A stretch of 64,000 nt of DNA from Gorsachius magnificus (taxonomy: Eukaryota > Chordata > Aves > Pelecaniformes > Ardeidae): assembly GCA_034008185.1 (NCBI GenBank), contig CM067083.1, positions 115,962,837-116,026,836 on the forward strand, written 5' to 3'. Under the pieces are notes generated by a model that saw only the letters and a list, made by a program, of their open reading frames with translations, had not been told where the DNA came from and did not search any database. Below, in pieces: positions 23,748 through 36,890 of the stretch; within the stretch, counting starts at the first letter, position 1; each line of letters starts with the position of its first letter. A program made the position numbers and the translations under genes.

Positions 23748-26700
23748 AAGACTTTCCCACAGTGGGCAGAGGAGCTGTGTCCCTCTCCTCTACCCAGCCC
23801 CTGGTTTCTCCAAAACTCCCAAACAATGCAGAGTAACCTCTGTAAATACTGAATTTGGCCAATGGCTTCAAATGTTTTTAAGGGAGGACTGAGAGATAAA
23901 CAGACAACTCCTGCAATCATTTAACTTTCATTTGTGTAGGAAACCAGACTGAAAAACAGTTAGAAGCCTCAAAGGCTTGATTTATGAGGAAAGATGATCA
24001 CTGTGGTGTTTGTTATTATGAGGTAGGTCTTTCTCCCCCCTCTCTCTGTGGTTTTGACCAAAAATTCCATTCTAAACCCAAGAAACTTTTTGCAACAAAA
24101 GTTTGTTAAGACTTACGTATTCCCATGAAACATGTCAGTTTCTAGGATTGGCATTTTTCCGATGAAAAAATATTTTCTTGAAACACTTGACCAGCTCTAG
24201 TGACCACATGAGCTATAAAAATTTGTATTTACAGACTGGGAAGACTGGAAGAGCAGAAAATGTTAAACCAAACAGCATCCACCCAAGCTAGAATAACTAA
24301 GAGGGAGTCTCAATCCTTATGTCACAGGATGCTGCTTTCTATCAGCTGGGACTAGGAAACCTTTCATCCACTGACAGAATTTTATAGTTTCAGGTTCCTA
24401 TCTGATAAATGAATTTATCTTGCATTACTTTGGGATAGAAAGACCTAAAAAGTCCACATTTACTTTGAGGAAAAGTCTTACGGTGACGGGATTTTCCCAC
24501 CACTTTTCTCGGATTAAATCTCTTTTACCTCTGAGATCCCTGTTCCCTTCTTCGGTAGCACCTCTTTGCCCATAAGAACCGTGTTTTTCAGTGTAAGCGA
24601 TGGCATCAGAATCTGTCCCTGAACGGGGAGTTCAGTCACTCTTATCAGTGACTCCGCTGCCAGGAATGTTCACTGGGGAAGTGAGGTCAGCTTTTGCTTG
24701 CACAAGGTGATGGGTTATAATTTAGCAAAGGAAATCCTTTCCATTTGTGTGCTGCTTGCTTGTTTGTTTGTTTGTTCTAGCTAAAATTGTTAAGAGTTTA
24801 GCTAAAACCCTGTGCTCAGCTTGTCCAGATTGTTTGCTTTACTGAAAGGTTGCAGTCCAACCCCTGCAAAGCAATAATTAGAGAGTTTTGCTTTTTATTG
24901 TTGCATTTAAGTGTTCCTGGAGCAGTGGCTGCTCTGCCGGAGGAGAGGGAGCAGATGATATATGTTCTGCTTCTTTTTAATCCGTTGTCCAGCATCACTA
25001 CTATTCCAACTGTGGGCCTCCTGACTTTGTTCATTGTTTTTAAATTAACTGAAAAAATACTGCTTTTGAAAGGTGAAAGCATAAAGAATTACAAGCAGCC
25101 CAATCAGCTTTGCTACATCCTTTAATGCACTACTGCTCGCTAGCACTCCTAAATCATTAGCTGGGACAGAATAGCCATTCTGGAGTACTGGTGCGTTGCG
25201 CACTTCCAACACTAAGAGAACCTAGAGGGTTTTCTTTCCTTTGTCTCCTTCCATTTGGCTCCTTTGCAAGTGGAGCCTCTACTGACATCCACTGGTAGCC
25301 ACAGGACAGCTGCAGTCCTGCAAACTGCTCGTAACCCACCCGTGCTAATCCCGTCTCCTCTGCCAAGTCATTGATTTAGTACTGTGCTAGATGTCAGCTC
25401 AAATGTAAGGTCAAAATAATGTAATCCTTCCAGTTTCTCCCTCCTTCCCAGAGGAATGGCCCCCTTCCCCTTCCATGGTGGTAAATAAATTCAAGAGATG
25501 AAAACCTGCTAGCAATTTCTTTCGCTGCGCTCACCAATTAGCAATACAGAAAATCAAACCACAGTTTCCTAGGTGTAGTGGGAATTTATAGGCAATGAGA
25601 GCTACCAGGAACTTGAGCTTGTATGTTACTCATTATAAATTTTTTTGTTTAAACTGCAATAAATTAAGACTTAATGATCAAGGGTGCAGGAATGAGGATT
25701 GGAGACCAGATGGGAAGAACTGAGGGCTCTTTGCTACACACTGTGCCACTGACTCTTTCTAGTCGTTAATCCCAGAGCCTGTCCTGTCCATAAGTACTAC
25801 AAGTACTGCAGCACGAGATGAGTGTGAAGGTAATTAAGAATGCGCCTATCAGCGTTAGCTTCTTCTGGCTCTGAGTGACTCTTTCCAGAGTGTGTGAGCA
25901 CGCCTGCAATATAATAAAATTCCTGGAGGTGTGGGACTTTGGGTTGGGTCCCTGTGAATTTGCATGGCTTTGCATGCAGGAAATGGAGAAGAAACTGTGT
26001 TGAGGATGTTGTGAGATTTAGTGGGTAAATCTGGAGCCAGAACAGGGTGCTCATTAAAGTTTGGCCAAGTCATTATTTTCAATATACTTTTAGCCAGTTC
26101 TTTGCACACAGACTTAGTTATCTCCTAGTTAACTTATGTGGTAGTTATATTCCCTGATGAAATATCAACTTTTGTACTTACTCGTAATCTCTGTTCATTT
26201 CTTGTGTATAATTTGTTGGGGTTTTTTAACCATTTTATGGTCACCTGCCATTGTTTCTCATTCCTGATTTGATAAATGTAATTAGTAAAGAGGGCTGGTA
26301 AAGAACATGAAGTCACAGAACAAACCATTCACTTTTTACTTTCTCAGGAGGAGTAGAAGCCATTTTAAGAACTAGAAAAGTATGGTAGAAATCGTTAAGG
26401 TCTTTCCTTTTTTTTTTTGATCATGACATCAGTGTTGACCCACATCACTGTAACTGGAGCATAGAACTGAATAAGCTTGTGGAGGCTCAGCAAAATATTT
26501 TGCTCATTCCAAATGTAAAGGTTTGCCTTATTGTCCCACCAAAACCAAGGACCCCCAGCACCAAAGACTCAGCATGCTTGTCCCTCACACTGCATTCAGA
26601 TTTCTAGAATGGGATAGAGTTAGTATTTTCTGGAGAAAAGCACCAGCTTTCTGGTCACTCGTGGTATTGCTTCTCAGCCACAGTATTTCTGGAACAGCAT

Positions 26701-28066
26701 AAAATTCTCACCAGTGGTAGCTAAGAAATAGCTGAGTCGCTGAAAGGAGACGTAGATTTGATGAACACATGTAAATCTGAGGTCCTGTGTACCTCACATG
26801 GTAACATGGCAGTTGTGTGGTCAGTTCTGATGTATGCTGTGTTCGCTGTCTGCTTTTGCTTCTGAGGAGCCCTACAAGGTGCCTAGGAGAGGCAGAGTTG
26901 CTGCTGCTGTGGTGACACCCAGCACCTACCTACCTGTGGCTACTGCTGGAAAGGTGTTTGCGAGGAAGCAGTCATCCTGAGCACCATCCCCAAGCTCCCA
27001 GGTCTTTGCCCCACAGCCCCGCTGGCTCCCAGCCTGCCTATGGGAGGATCACTCCAGCCCTTCATCCTCCTGTTTCATCCAAGCTGGTTTTGCTAAGGAG
27101 CCTCAAATGAGTTCTGTACCAAATGGACAGTAGTTTTTGTCCACTGAGGTGTGGAAAAGCCTGTTCCTCAATTTGTGTAGATATTTAAGATTTATATATT
27201 TTTAAAACCACAAATGATTAATCTGCAAGAAAGTGAAGCTGAACAAACGAGTGGTGGGGTTCTGAGGGAGGTGAAAGGAGTTATCCAAGCAGGCTGTTAG
27301 TGGAACCTAACTTTATTTGGCCAGGTCTTTGAGCGCCTCTCTTCTCCCATGCTATTTGATGCTATTTTCCACTGTGCATATGCATCTGTTCATGTAATTT
27401 AGAAATTAATAGTTTAAAAACACTCCAGAAAATTACTTAGTATATTTGAGCTACTTTTAAAATAAAACCTATAAATTGTCTATGAATGAAACTTGGGGGG
27501 AAACGGAGCATACCAACTTCATTAGCCAGCCTTTGGTGCACTGGCTGGGCCATGCACATCATCTTTATTAAGGCATCCACAGCCTAACATCGTAAGGATA
27601 AGCGTTAGTGTTTTCTCCTGGAGCCCAAACAGTATTTAAATTGGAAGTTGGAATGTCAAAGCCAAGAGATCTGAGTGTGCCTTTTCCTTATGGAAAGTTC
27701 AATGCTTGGGAGTTCTTAATCAAGATTGTCAGACGTTTCCTGCTCATTTTCAGCCACCAACGGCAGGCATAGGTGACTCCCTCCTTGCTGTCGAGGGGTG
27801 GATAGAGCAGTACTGTGTGATCTGTTGCCCACTGAGCCACCTGCAAGTCGTTTCGCTCCAGCTGTGGTAGACCTCATGCAGAAACACAGCCTCGAAAGAG
27901 CTGGCTCCTGGCCAACAACACTGTTAGGGGTTTTTAGCTTAATTCTTTCACTGACCTCCTCCTGAGGAGCATAATTCATTAAGTACAGTATCATAAAGGC
28001 CATGGCGATTAGAAACAGAAAATGCTGCCACCAGTGTAGCCCATAAAGGAAGGATCAACAATACTC
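23748..28066. other. Unassigned DNA, no gene seen
   Basis: It holds a (TTTG) run at 24757-24775 and a GC-richer patch near 26880-27070. All three minus-strand frames are open together at about 25800-25975, without recognisable protein content. No exon or RNA gene is supported. Confidence 0.5.
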
Positions 28067-28089
28067 TGTGTGTGTGTGTATATATATAT
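28067..28089 (+). repeat. Compound (TG)n(TA)n microsatellite
   Basis: A short run of TG dinucleotides passes directly into TA dinucleotides. Confidence 0.9.
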
Positions 28090-28945
28090 TTAAAGTTCAT
28101 GTTAGTTTATTCTGATATTAGGAGCTGAGAAGGAAATATCTCCAGCTTTGCTTGCTTGGGATCTCTAGGTATAAGTTTAAATGGATAATATTTAGTCTGT
28201 GCTACTGTAAATCCCAGTGTGGGGCACAGCAGGCTGTCCAAAGTGATCATGCTCCTAAGCGAGGATGTGTGGCAAGGATAAGGGTCACAAGGCAGAGCAC
28301 GCCATGGAGGCCTCTGCTGTGAAGGGCAATGCAAGCTCTCACATCACCTCACAGCATCACTACTTAAAGGGGAAAATAAAAGGAGAGGGTCAGATATGCA
28401 GGGTTAAGCATGCCTAAAGTCCATTTTGTACGTTTTCACATGCTGATCCAGAAAAACAGTTATGTTTAATCACAAATATCATTCTGTTATCCTGCCGATG
28501 ACATTTTAGGTAATTCAGGGTTATGACTGCCAGGCAAAGAGTCTTGTTGATGGAGATAGTTTTGAGACATTCTGAAGGTATAAAACACTGGATAACCTCT
28601 TTTGATCAACCAATCGCACTGTAAGTCGGACTGTCATTAAGGTATCATTAGGCTATACCTGTATTTGGTTTTGGATTGCAGCCAAAAGAAGAAATTTTGT
28701 TCAACTTAAGAGTCTGATGACTCGTGTAATGATTATTAGCAACAGCAGACTTAGAGGGCTTGCCATGCAAAAGCTGAAGGAATGTGAAGTTTTAGTTATG
28801 CACTTATCGTTCCTCTTCCTTGTCTGATGGTTAAAAAAAAAAAGAAAATGATTACTGATGAGGATCGTGCCCATGGTATGGCCATTATATGTTTTATCAC
28901 AACCACCCTGCTTCCTCTTCTTCAGTATTTGGCTTCTCTGCTCTC

Positions 28946-28967
28946 TTTTTTTTTTTTTTTTTTTTTT
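28946..28967 (+). repeat. 22-base T homopolymer
   Basis: An uninterrupted T run. Read on the minus strand it is an A22 tract that could be a retrocopy tail, but the sequence at higher coordinates, where the body would lie, is not recognisable as a transcript copy. Confidence 0.9.
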
Positions 28968-31900
28968 GAGGAATCTGTCATTTCTACTTGGATCTCCCTG
29001 TTCTTCTTCGACCTGCCTGTGTGTACAATTCAGATTTCATGTCTGACACAAGGCATAAAGACTCAATTACTGATGGTAAAGTACAGCTGATTTTAATTAT
29101 ATAAACACTGAGTTGCTTTCTTTGCACAAAGCTTGCACCTTCAGATATAAATAATAGTGGAAGGCTGTGAGAAATGAAACTAACTAAAGAGTTATCAGGA
29201 AGTCTGCAACAGAAGCTCTGATGTTCCAACCTAAGACATCTTGTTTCTATTCCTTTGACTATTTTGAATGTTTTTGTTCTGAATTGGGATTTTAATGGGT
29301 CTTTTCAAATTTATGGGAGATAATAACTCCTAGGGGAGATTGAGAACCTTAGGTTTGTTGTAACAAATACTGCAGTAAACACTGCAGCATCAATTTACCT
29401 GTCTGTCTTCTATTTCAACGCACTGTTATTCTTCATATAAATGATACAGGTTAACTTCATTTAGAACCTGGGGAGTACTTGAAGATCAGACCATTTTTTA
29501 TCTGGAATGACAATATTTTTTTGATGTGCAACAAAAAACATTCAGAATTTAACACATATCCAGCTTTTCTGGATATGGTTTCCTGACCAAGTAGCCATAC
29601 ACACATTAATCGGAAACCTGTTTCAAACACAGGACTTGCTTGCTTTATTGGCAGAAGTATGAAATTACATGGTTATCATTCACCTATAGGACTTGAAACA
29701 TGCAATCTCTCCTCATTATTGAAACACAGCACAATACAGCACACTGAGGGCTAGATCATGCCTTGTACATCGTTAAGAACGAAATGTAATCAGGAACTCG
29801 TAGGGCTTTCCCAGTCAGTGCATCCTGTCTTCAATGATATGTCATCCTTGAAGAAAAGGCAATGTGCACTTTTTCCTTTCCTGAGTAGTTCCCTGTGGAG
29901 TTTTAGATGAGTGGGTCTGCTTTCTACCTGATCAGTTCAATTAGTTCCTATTCATGGGAAAGTAAGATCATGAGAAAGGAGTCAGTCAGTTGTCCCTATT
30001 GGGCTTCTGGTCAAACCATGCCATTTGGTAGTAAACTTTCCTTACCTGATTTCTTGCTGTTGGATGCTCAGGACCAGATCCAGAAAGGGAAGGAGCTGTT
30101 ACAGTGCCCAGCGTTGTTGTATTTCAAAGTTATACATAGGAGTGGTATTCAAAATATTGGTGTGTGCCAAAGCTGCTGAGACATGTAAAGGTGAATGGTA
30201 GGCAGCTCAGAGTGAGATTCACAAAAAGTATCTCTTTAAGTGGGAAAATAAAAAGCACTGAAAAAATTATCTTCCCTGAGATTTCTCTTGGCAGTTTCAG
30301 GACTGCAGTTGGATGATGCTGTCAAACGGATTCCATGCCTGAAATCCTTCCTGGTTTTCTGTCCCAGTTCTGGAAGATGACAGCTGCCAGATGTATTAGA
30401 CCTAATTATAGACTATATTTTCATTGTTTGTCAGTGCTGTTCTCACATTACTTATCTAAAGACCTTGAGTTGGGATAGTGATCAGTGTAGGCTTTTTTTG
30501 ATGGCGGGTCAGACAATTCCAGGGAACAAGTCAGCAAGCATCCCATCTGAACTGCCCTCTTGGGGCTATGCATACTAGTAAATAAAATAATGCCACGGTT
30601 CTCTCTTTGGCTTTTAGGCCAGCTGGTACTCTTTGATAATATCCATATTATTTAATTCTCTTATTCTCCAAAACAAGATGGCCATGCTGAAACTGCCCAT
30701 GGCAAAAGGTCCTTGGCCTGTGGTAGTTCTCAAATTGTATGGGAGAGTACAAGTTGATTTAGGGTCTGCATACTCCATGGGCTAGTGATTTAATAATTTG
30801 CACGGTCAAGGTGTAGTGCATGTGTTCATGCTCTGGCTCCACATATGGAAGTAACCTAAAGGCAATTCTTTCTCTCCACTGACTTTAGAGTGATCTCAGG
30901 ATGACTCGCATCCTTCTTAAAGGCACTCAGGCGAACAAAGTCAATGGGTCCAAGAAGTTTCCAAAACTATCTCTTGGACTGGGTGCTCTACATTATTCAA
31001 ATGATAATGATCACCACTTTGATCACCATATGAAAGAATTATCATGTCTGCACATTGATGTGACTCCATTTCTGGACTGATATAAGTTTTTCTATCACCA
31101 ATTTCATCACATCTGGAAATCCTATTAGTATACAGGCCATGCTAATGTGAAAAGACTAATATTGCTACCATTCAGGAGGCACATCTCTGATACCTTTATG
31201 CTCTGTTTTGTTATCCATTCCACTCTTGTTATTGGTGCTAGATGAAAATCTGCAAAGCAAAGACAATTGTTTGAAAAATAGTGATCTCTTATTCTTCTCT
31301 TTAGATAATTTCTCTCTCTCTCCTCATACCATACATTTATTTAGTAGCTGGGTTTTGGGGGGGCTTTTTGCTGAGTTAAGGTGAATATTGTTTGAAAGTT
31401 GATATGCAAGAAAGCAGGTGGATAGTAGAAAGTTTCGCAAAGGTTATAGTATCTGCTGTGGAAGGACACCTTGAAGCCAGAGGCAATCTGGCATGACATT
31501 TCTAGTTCTAGTGTGTTGGTTATTTGTATTTGTGGTTCTACCATACTCTTAATCGCCTATAACATAACGTACTTGTCGTGGGTATTGCACTATTTTATCC
31601 CACAAATACAAAAGCAAATGCAAACACAGTATCAGAAACCCAGTCGTGATTTTATATTAGGAAGATCTGCAGGAACTTGATTCTGGAGCACACAAGAAAG
31701 AAAACATTCCCTCTTTCTTCCACTGTTGTCATCTGGACCTGAATATTGTAGGCATTGCAACAGGTCTGGGGTCAAAGTACGATGAAATGTGCATGTGTTG
31801 AAATTAACCATGTTTTGCCTTTGCTTTTGCTAGAATTTTCAGTCTGTTATGCAAGGTGTTCTGCTCTATAGCAGGGTTGAATTGCTGCTCAGAGATGCCT

Positions 31901-34900
31901 CTATCTTGCTATTCACTCTAGAGCGAGTCAGGGGTGTATGTGGCTCAGAAAAACACTTAAGTGGCATAATTTCATTTTACAGGTACAACACATTCTTGGA
32001 TCAATCTGATGTTTTGCCAAGGTGCTTGGCTGAATGGTTAAGTGAGCAAGAGCAGCTTCGTTGCTTACTGCTTGGGGAAGAGCAGCCCTTTGGGGAAGCC
32101 TATTAGTTTCATCCCAGGAGAGCGGGAAGGGTTAACCCTTCAGTGTTCACTAGGACCACTTAAGAAGTCATTTCCTATGGTAACAACGCAAAGCATATGC
32201 TGCTTGTTAATACAGATGGGCAGTGAACTACCACGGCATTTTCAAAATCTTTCACTGCTGTATAGTGCAGGGAGAATATGCACCCTTGAGCCATTCTGAA
32301 GTATGTTTGTCCACAATTTCATTACTGTATGTGTCTGAGTTAGTGTCTTCATTAAAATGATAAGTTTCTCTAAAAGCTGCAAATGACAAGTGACCTTATA
32401 ATGTAACATGGTCCCGCTTAGTCTGCAGGAAAGTATTAAATGTCAGGACTTATAATTGTAAGGATTTGATATTTATGAAGGTCAGTTCAAGTGTGAGTAA
32501 TATAACATAATATTACATTTAAACTAAGATCTGTGTTCATAGGAACCTTTTAAAAACACCCAGCTGCCACTGCTGAAATAGTGCAATGATAGATGATGAT
32601 TTTTTTAGACTTAACACATATTGTGAATTTGCAACTCATGTAGGGTTTGTATTAAAAGCTGACACAATATTTTAATTTAAACAGAGGTTAGATTATTAAA
32701 GTTGGTGAACAGCCAGAAGTATATCAATGTTAAAAAATGTCCATTTACTTGACTTTTGCTCTCCTTTGTTTTCATTGCGAAAATACATTAAAAAATCCAC
32801 CTGAATTGTTGCTCATAATTAATATTTTTCATTCAAAAATTGGCACAATTTGCCTTTATTTGAGGGTTGACATTGCAAGCCAGAGTATAGTAAAACTTTT
32901 TCAATGATAAAGTGAAAAGAAAACCCATTCCATAGACTGTATATCTCATTAACATTACATTTATTCAGGTCAATTCACTGTTCAAAATGATGGATATGAA
33001 AGACTTGAAGTAGCATTTCTATTGTGAGTTTCCTGGAAAGACAATTTCTTGGGGAGACTCTGTTCCCTGGAACCTGATGGCCATGTACACACAAGTTATA
33101 CAGATGCAGATAAAGCGCATTTCATGTGAAATTAGTTTTGATGGAAGAAGAATGTCCATAGTTATCGTTAGCTTTAAACCTCACTGGATGCCCAACACCT
33201 TTCAGCAACTGGCAGGATTATCCTCTGCATTTGTACCTTTCCTCTTTCCATCATCAGGGCATCTCATAACTAATGAGTAAAGTACGGAAAGTGCCCGTAG
33301 AAGACATAATGGATCAGAACACAGTGTGATACTTTTTCTATTTTACACAGTGTATTTGAGCCTTTGTGCTGAGTTATTGTAGAAGGAACTTGCCTAATCA
33401 TTACTTAATTGTTTGGTCTAATCATTTAGGTGACCACTGCATCCATTTGGACCACTGAGCTGTGCAGAACGGAGGGCTGTGCTATCAAGGAGTCTGCCTC
33501 ACAGCAAATACCATAAAAGAAACAAGAAAGGTAGGATCTCCGGTGATTCATGACACAAGTATATTACAAGGATGGAAAATTTTTTTAGTCATGGAGAAGT
33601 TATAAGAATTGGAACTGGGCCCTTTATAGCTGTAGATTTATTGGTAAAGCTGCAGTATGTTATTTGAAGAGAATCAGGTGATGTGATTCTGGCTTTTTAA
33701 ATTCCACAAGCCTCCTGTCAAAGGACGTAGATACCTCGGACAGCATTCGTATAGCCAAATGTAGGTAGCTATAATGCAGACAAGTCTGAGCAAATCATCA
33801 GAATTCCTCCTATTGTCAGTGGAGAGGAACAAAGACCTTTAGGATGCAATTACTAAAACAGACCTCTAAGCGAAGTGAATCATTCTCCGAAGGGGTCTAT
33901 TTCTCTTGTCAACAAGACAATTTAAGATGGATATTTCAAATATAAATATAGTAATCTATACTCTCTGTCTATACAAGGCAGTAAAATTGGCAGGGTCAGA
34001 GGTAATGTGGGTATTTTAGGTAGGTGGGATTAGTTGTTCTCCATGGATGACTGTTATTCTAGGGTTCAGCTCCATCTTGTCTAATTACAGGCATTTTACT
34101 GATGTGCTTAATTTAGGAATCCACTTGCCAAAAGTTACCCTGTGGTTTTTAGTTGTCCTACAGTTTCTGTTATATGCAATAGAAATAGACAGGCATATTC
34201 AAAGGAGGACTAGGGGCTTAGGTGGTGGGAATAGCTCCTTCAGATATCTCTCTCTCATACAAAGAGGTACCTGAGTCCAGAGTTTTATGAATCCTTAGTC
34301 AGAACCACAAAAATATTCTTTCAGGGTTAGAAATTTTAATATCAGAGTTGTCTAGAGACAAGTCTAAAGACATAAACGATATATGCTTCAGCCATCAGTG
34401 AATCCAGACCTTTGTGTGAAGCAGTTTTTAATCATATAAGCTCCTTAATATATATGTCTCTTTGCAATCCCAAGTATATTCAGCCTACTCTTCCTACCCA
34501 TCCTTCCTTCAGACTTACCTCTGTTTCAGCTATAGCACCTTCCGCTCCCACACCTATAGGTGGATCAAGTAACTATTCCTTTCTCTAGGGAATGTTGCCA
34601 TGAGCAAAAGACAGTGGGATGAAGAAAGAAATATAGTTTTCCCATGCATCACAGCAGAGGCAGGAAGACCAGTGGTTGTCTTGGGCTTCTGGAGACTTTC
34701 CTTCCTCTTCCTCTCTACCTTCACTACTCTTGAAAGAACATCATCTTCCCAGGATACAGAAGACTGCAGCACCCCTAAGTAATTCTCCCTAGGAGAGGTC
34801 AAAAAGTGGATAGAGCAGCCCATCAGTGAAGCTTTCCCTTCAGCAGGATTAAAATGTGAGAGCCGGCTGGTATTTTGGAATCAGTATTTCCCATGCTAGT

Positions 34901-36724
34901 GGCCTACTGCAGTCTACTTACTTGTCTGTATACACTGGAAAAGAAACAGCTCATAGGAGCTCAAAGGTACGGTGAAAAATAGACAGTGTGGGAAAGTTAT
35001 CAATGCACACGTTCTATCTGAGAAGAAGACTGAAGAGAGAAGTATCTGACTTGACTAACAAATCCATCTAGCACAAATGGGCAGGACCTGAGGTGTCTTC
35101 ACACCTTCTACTAATTGGCTCATTGAAAAGATAATTACAGTAGTATAGTAGTATAGAGGAGGATCCAAGGAGAAAAGAGGAACTTAAACAACAGGGAGGC
35201 AGGTGGCTGATGAAAAAGTATTGACTAAGTGGTATGAGTTGTGGAGAAGAAATTAGGGGGGACCTTGCACATGGAAAGGGAAAATTTTCAAGTGATTACA
35301 TACAGAAGGTAAATAGGACAATACGTGTGGCAGGAAAGAGTTTATTGGTGCTCTTGGGCAATGCAAAGAGGAACGACCCATAAAGAGAAAGAAATTCCCT
35401 CGTTAAAACCAAACAACTTACAATAAAGGGTTATCAAGTGCATTCCACATCAGTGCAATCACACTGCAATTAGGCAATTGCTAGTATAATTGCACATGGA
35501 AAGAAAAGTAGACAGAGAGGGTGCTCATGTGGATGACAGTAAAAGTGTGTCCTTTCTTCAGAGGATAGCCTTAGCTTAAACTAACTTTCAGAGTGCAAAC
35601 AAAAAAATCAGCATTGCTTGTAAAAAATGATGGAGCTGCACAAATCTCAGAGAAGGGGACACCTCAGCACCTCTTTAGTATTGGCAAGTGTATTTCGTCC
35701 AATGTAAATCTATGGATGAAGTAAAGTTTGTGCAGATACCAGGTATGTGTGAGGTTGTGTTGGAAAGGATAAAGTGTAGCAGCATGCTGGAACACAAAGT
35801 GCATCCATGCTGTCACGCATTGTTCTGAATAGGTGGTGGTGGGTGTTTTGAATGCTGTTATCTCCGTGAAAAGCAATTTCACTGACTCTCAGTGATTACA
35901 GCAATAGGAAAGATAATTTAGCAATTTCAGGTGTATTCTGAATTAGGCTGCATATATGAGTGTCTGTATAATGGCAGGTTAGACTGAACCAGCTATTTTA
36001 TGCTAACAGACCGGGGTTGCTTTTTAGATGTTTGGGTTTGGTGTTCTATAGGATTCAAATGGGTTATGAAAACATTGGTCAGCTCAGGCCTCCAGCTCCA
36101 GCACCATTCACTTTGACTGCGGATGAACATAATGATGAGGTGAAGGACTAGCTGTGATGTATGGGAAAGAAATGAAGCATTTCCTTCTGCAAGGACCATG
36201 TGTTGTCTTTCATAGGAAAGTGTACATGGCTTTTTTCCTTTTGATCTTTATACAGTATTTTCTCTGTACTGTTGAACTACACCAAATGTCTCTTTGAGAG
36301 TTAGGCAAACAAACATCAACCTTTTGCCAACTGGTGTGAAATTAAAAAAAAAGGATTTTTAAAAATCTGTTTCAACTGCTTTTCTGTCAGACAATGATTG
36401 TATAATTGAAAGACATCCAGTTGATAAAAAAGAACATGTTTTTTATTGGCAGCACAGTAACATGAGTTCAAAGACTGTATTTGCCAAGAGTGCATAACTC
36501 TGTAATGGCCGGCATACTTTTACAAGTGTTCAGTGGTATTACTGACAGAAAGATCGCTTTGGTCCAAGACAGATGTAAAATACTTCATTTAACAAATATT
36601 TACTCCACAATTATCTGAAAATGTAGAAAGTACAACCTGACATGTTTGAATATCTAAAGAACCTGTTTATGGGGTATTCTATTATTGTTCCTACATAATA
36701 ATCCAAAAAATATAGTTGCAGGGG
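28968..36724. other. Unassigned AT-rich DNA, no gene seen
   Basis: About 7.7 kb with no recognised repeat family end, RNA gene or protein domain. Only short frames of about 60-90 codons occur. Confidence 0.55.
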
Positions 36725-36890
36725 AGGCTGGATGATTTAGGATATTGGTAATAGGATACAAAGCCTTTCACTTCTTGGTCAGCAGTTCAAATCTGGCTTA
36801 GGTTGGTAGTAACTCAAAATGATTGCTGCACTATGTGACTAGGGTTAATAATAGGTTGGTGCCTTCTAGCTTTCAGAGTCCACCACCATA
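36725..36890 (+). repeat. Possible ancient tRNA-derived SINE remnant
   Basis: The segment contains AGTTCAAATCT at 36784-36794, which matches the pol III B-box consensus at 8 of 11 positions, with a weak A-box-like TTAGGATATTGG about 45 bp upstream. The layout resembles a tRNA-derived SINE head. No tail repeat, target-site duplication or second copy in the window was found, so this is a guess from layout. Confidence 0.28.

Noticed and set aside
25766..26109. All three minus-strand frames open together for about 175-350 bp
   Set aside because: Simultaneous openness in three frames indicates composition, and none of the translations resembles a known domain.
28827..29090. Open frame across the T22 tract
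   Set aside because: It encodes polyphenylalanine from a homopolymer and has no coding character.
28946..29229. A22 on the minus strand as a retrocopy tail
   Set aside because: The sequence where the copied transcript would lie shows no recognisable gene and no clear target-site duplication.
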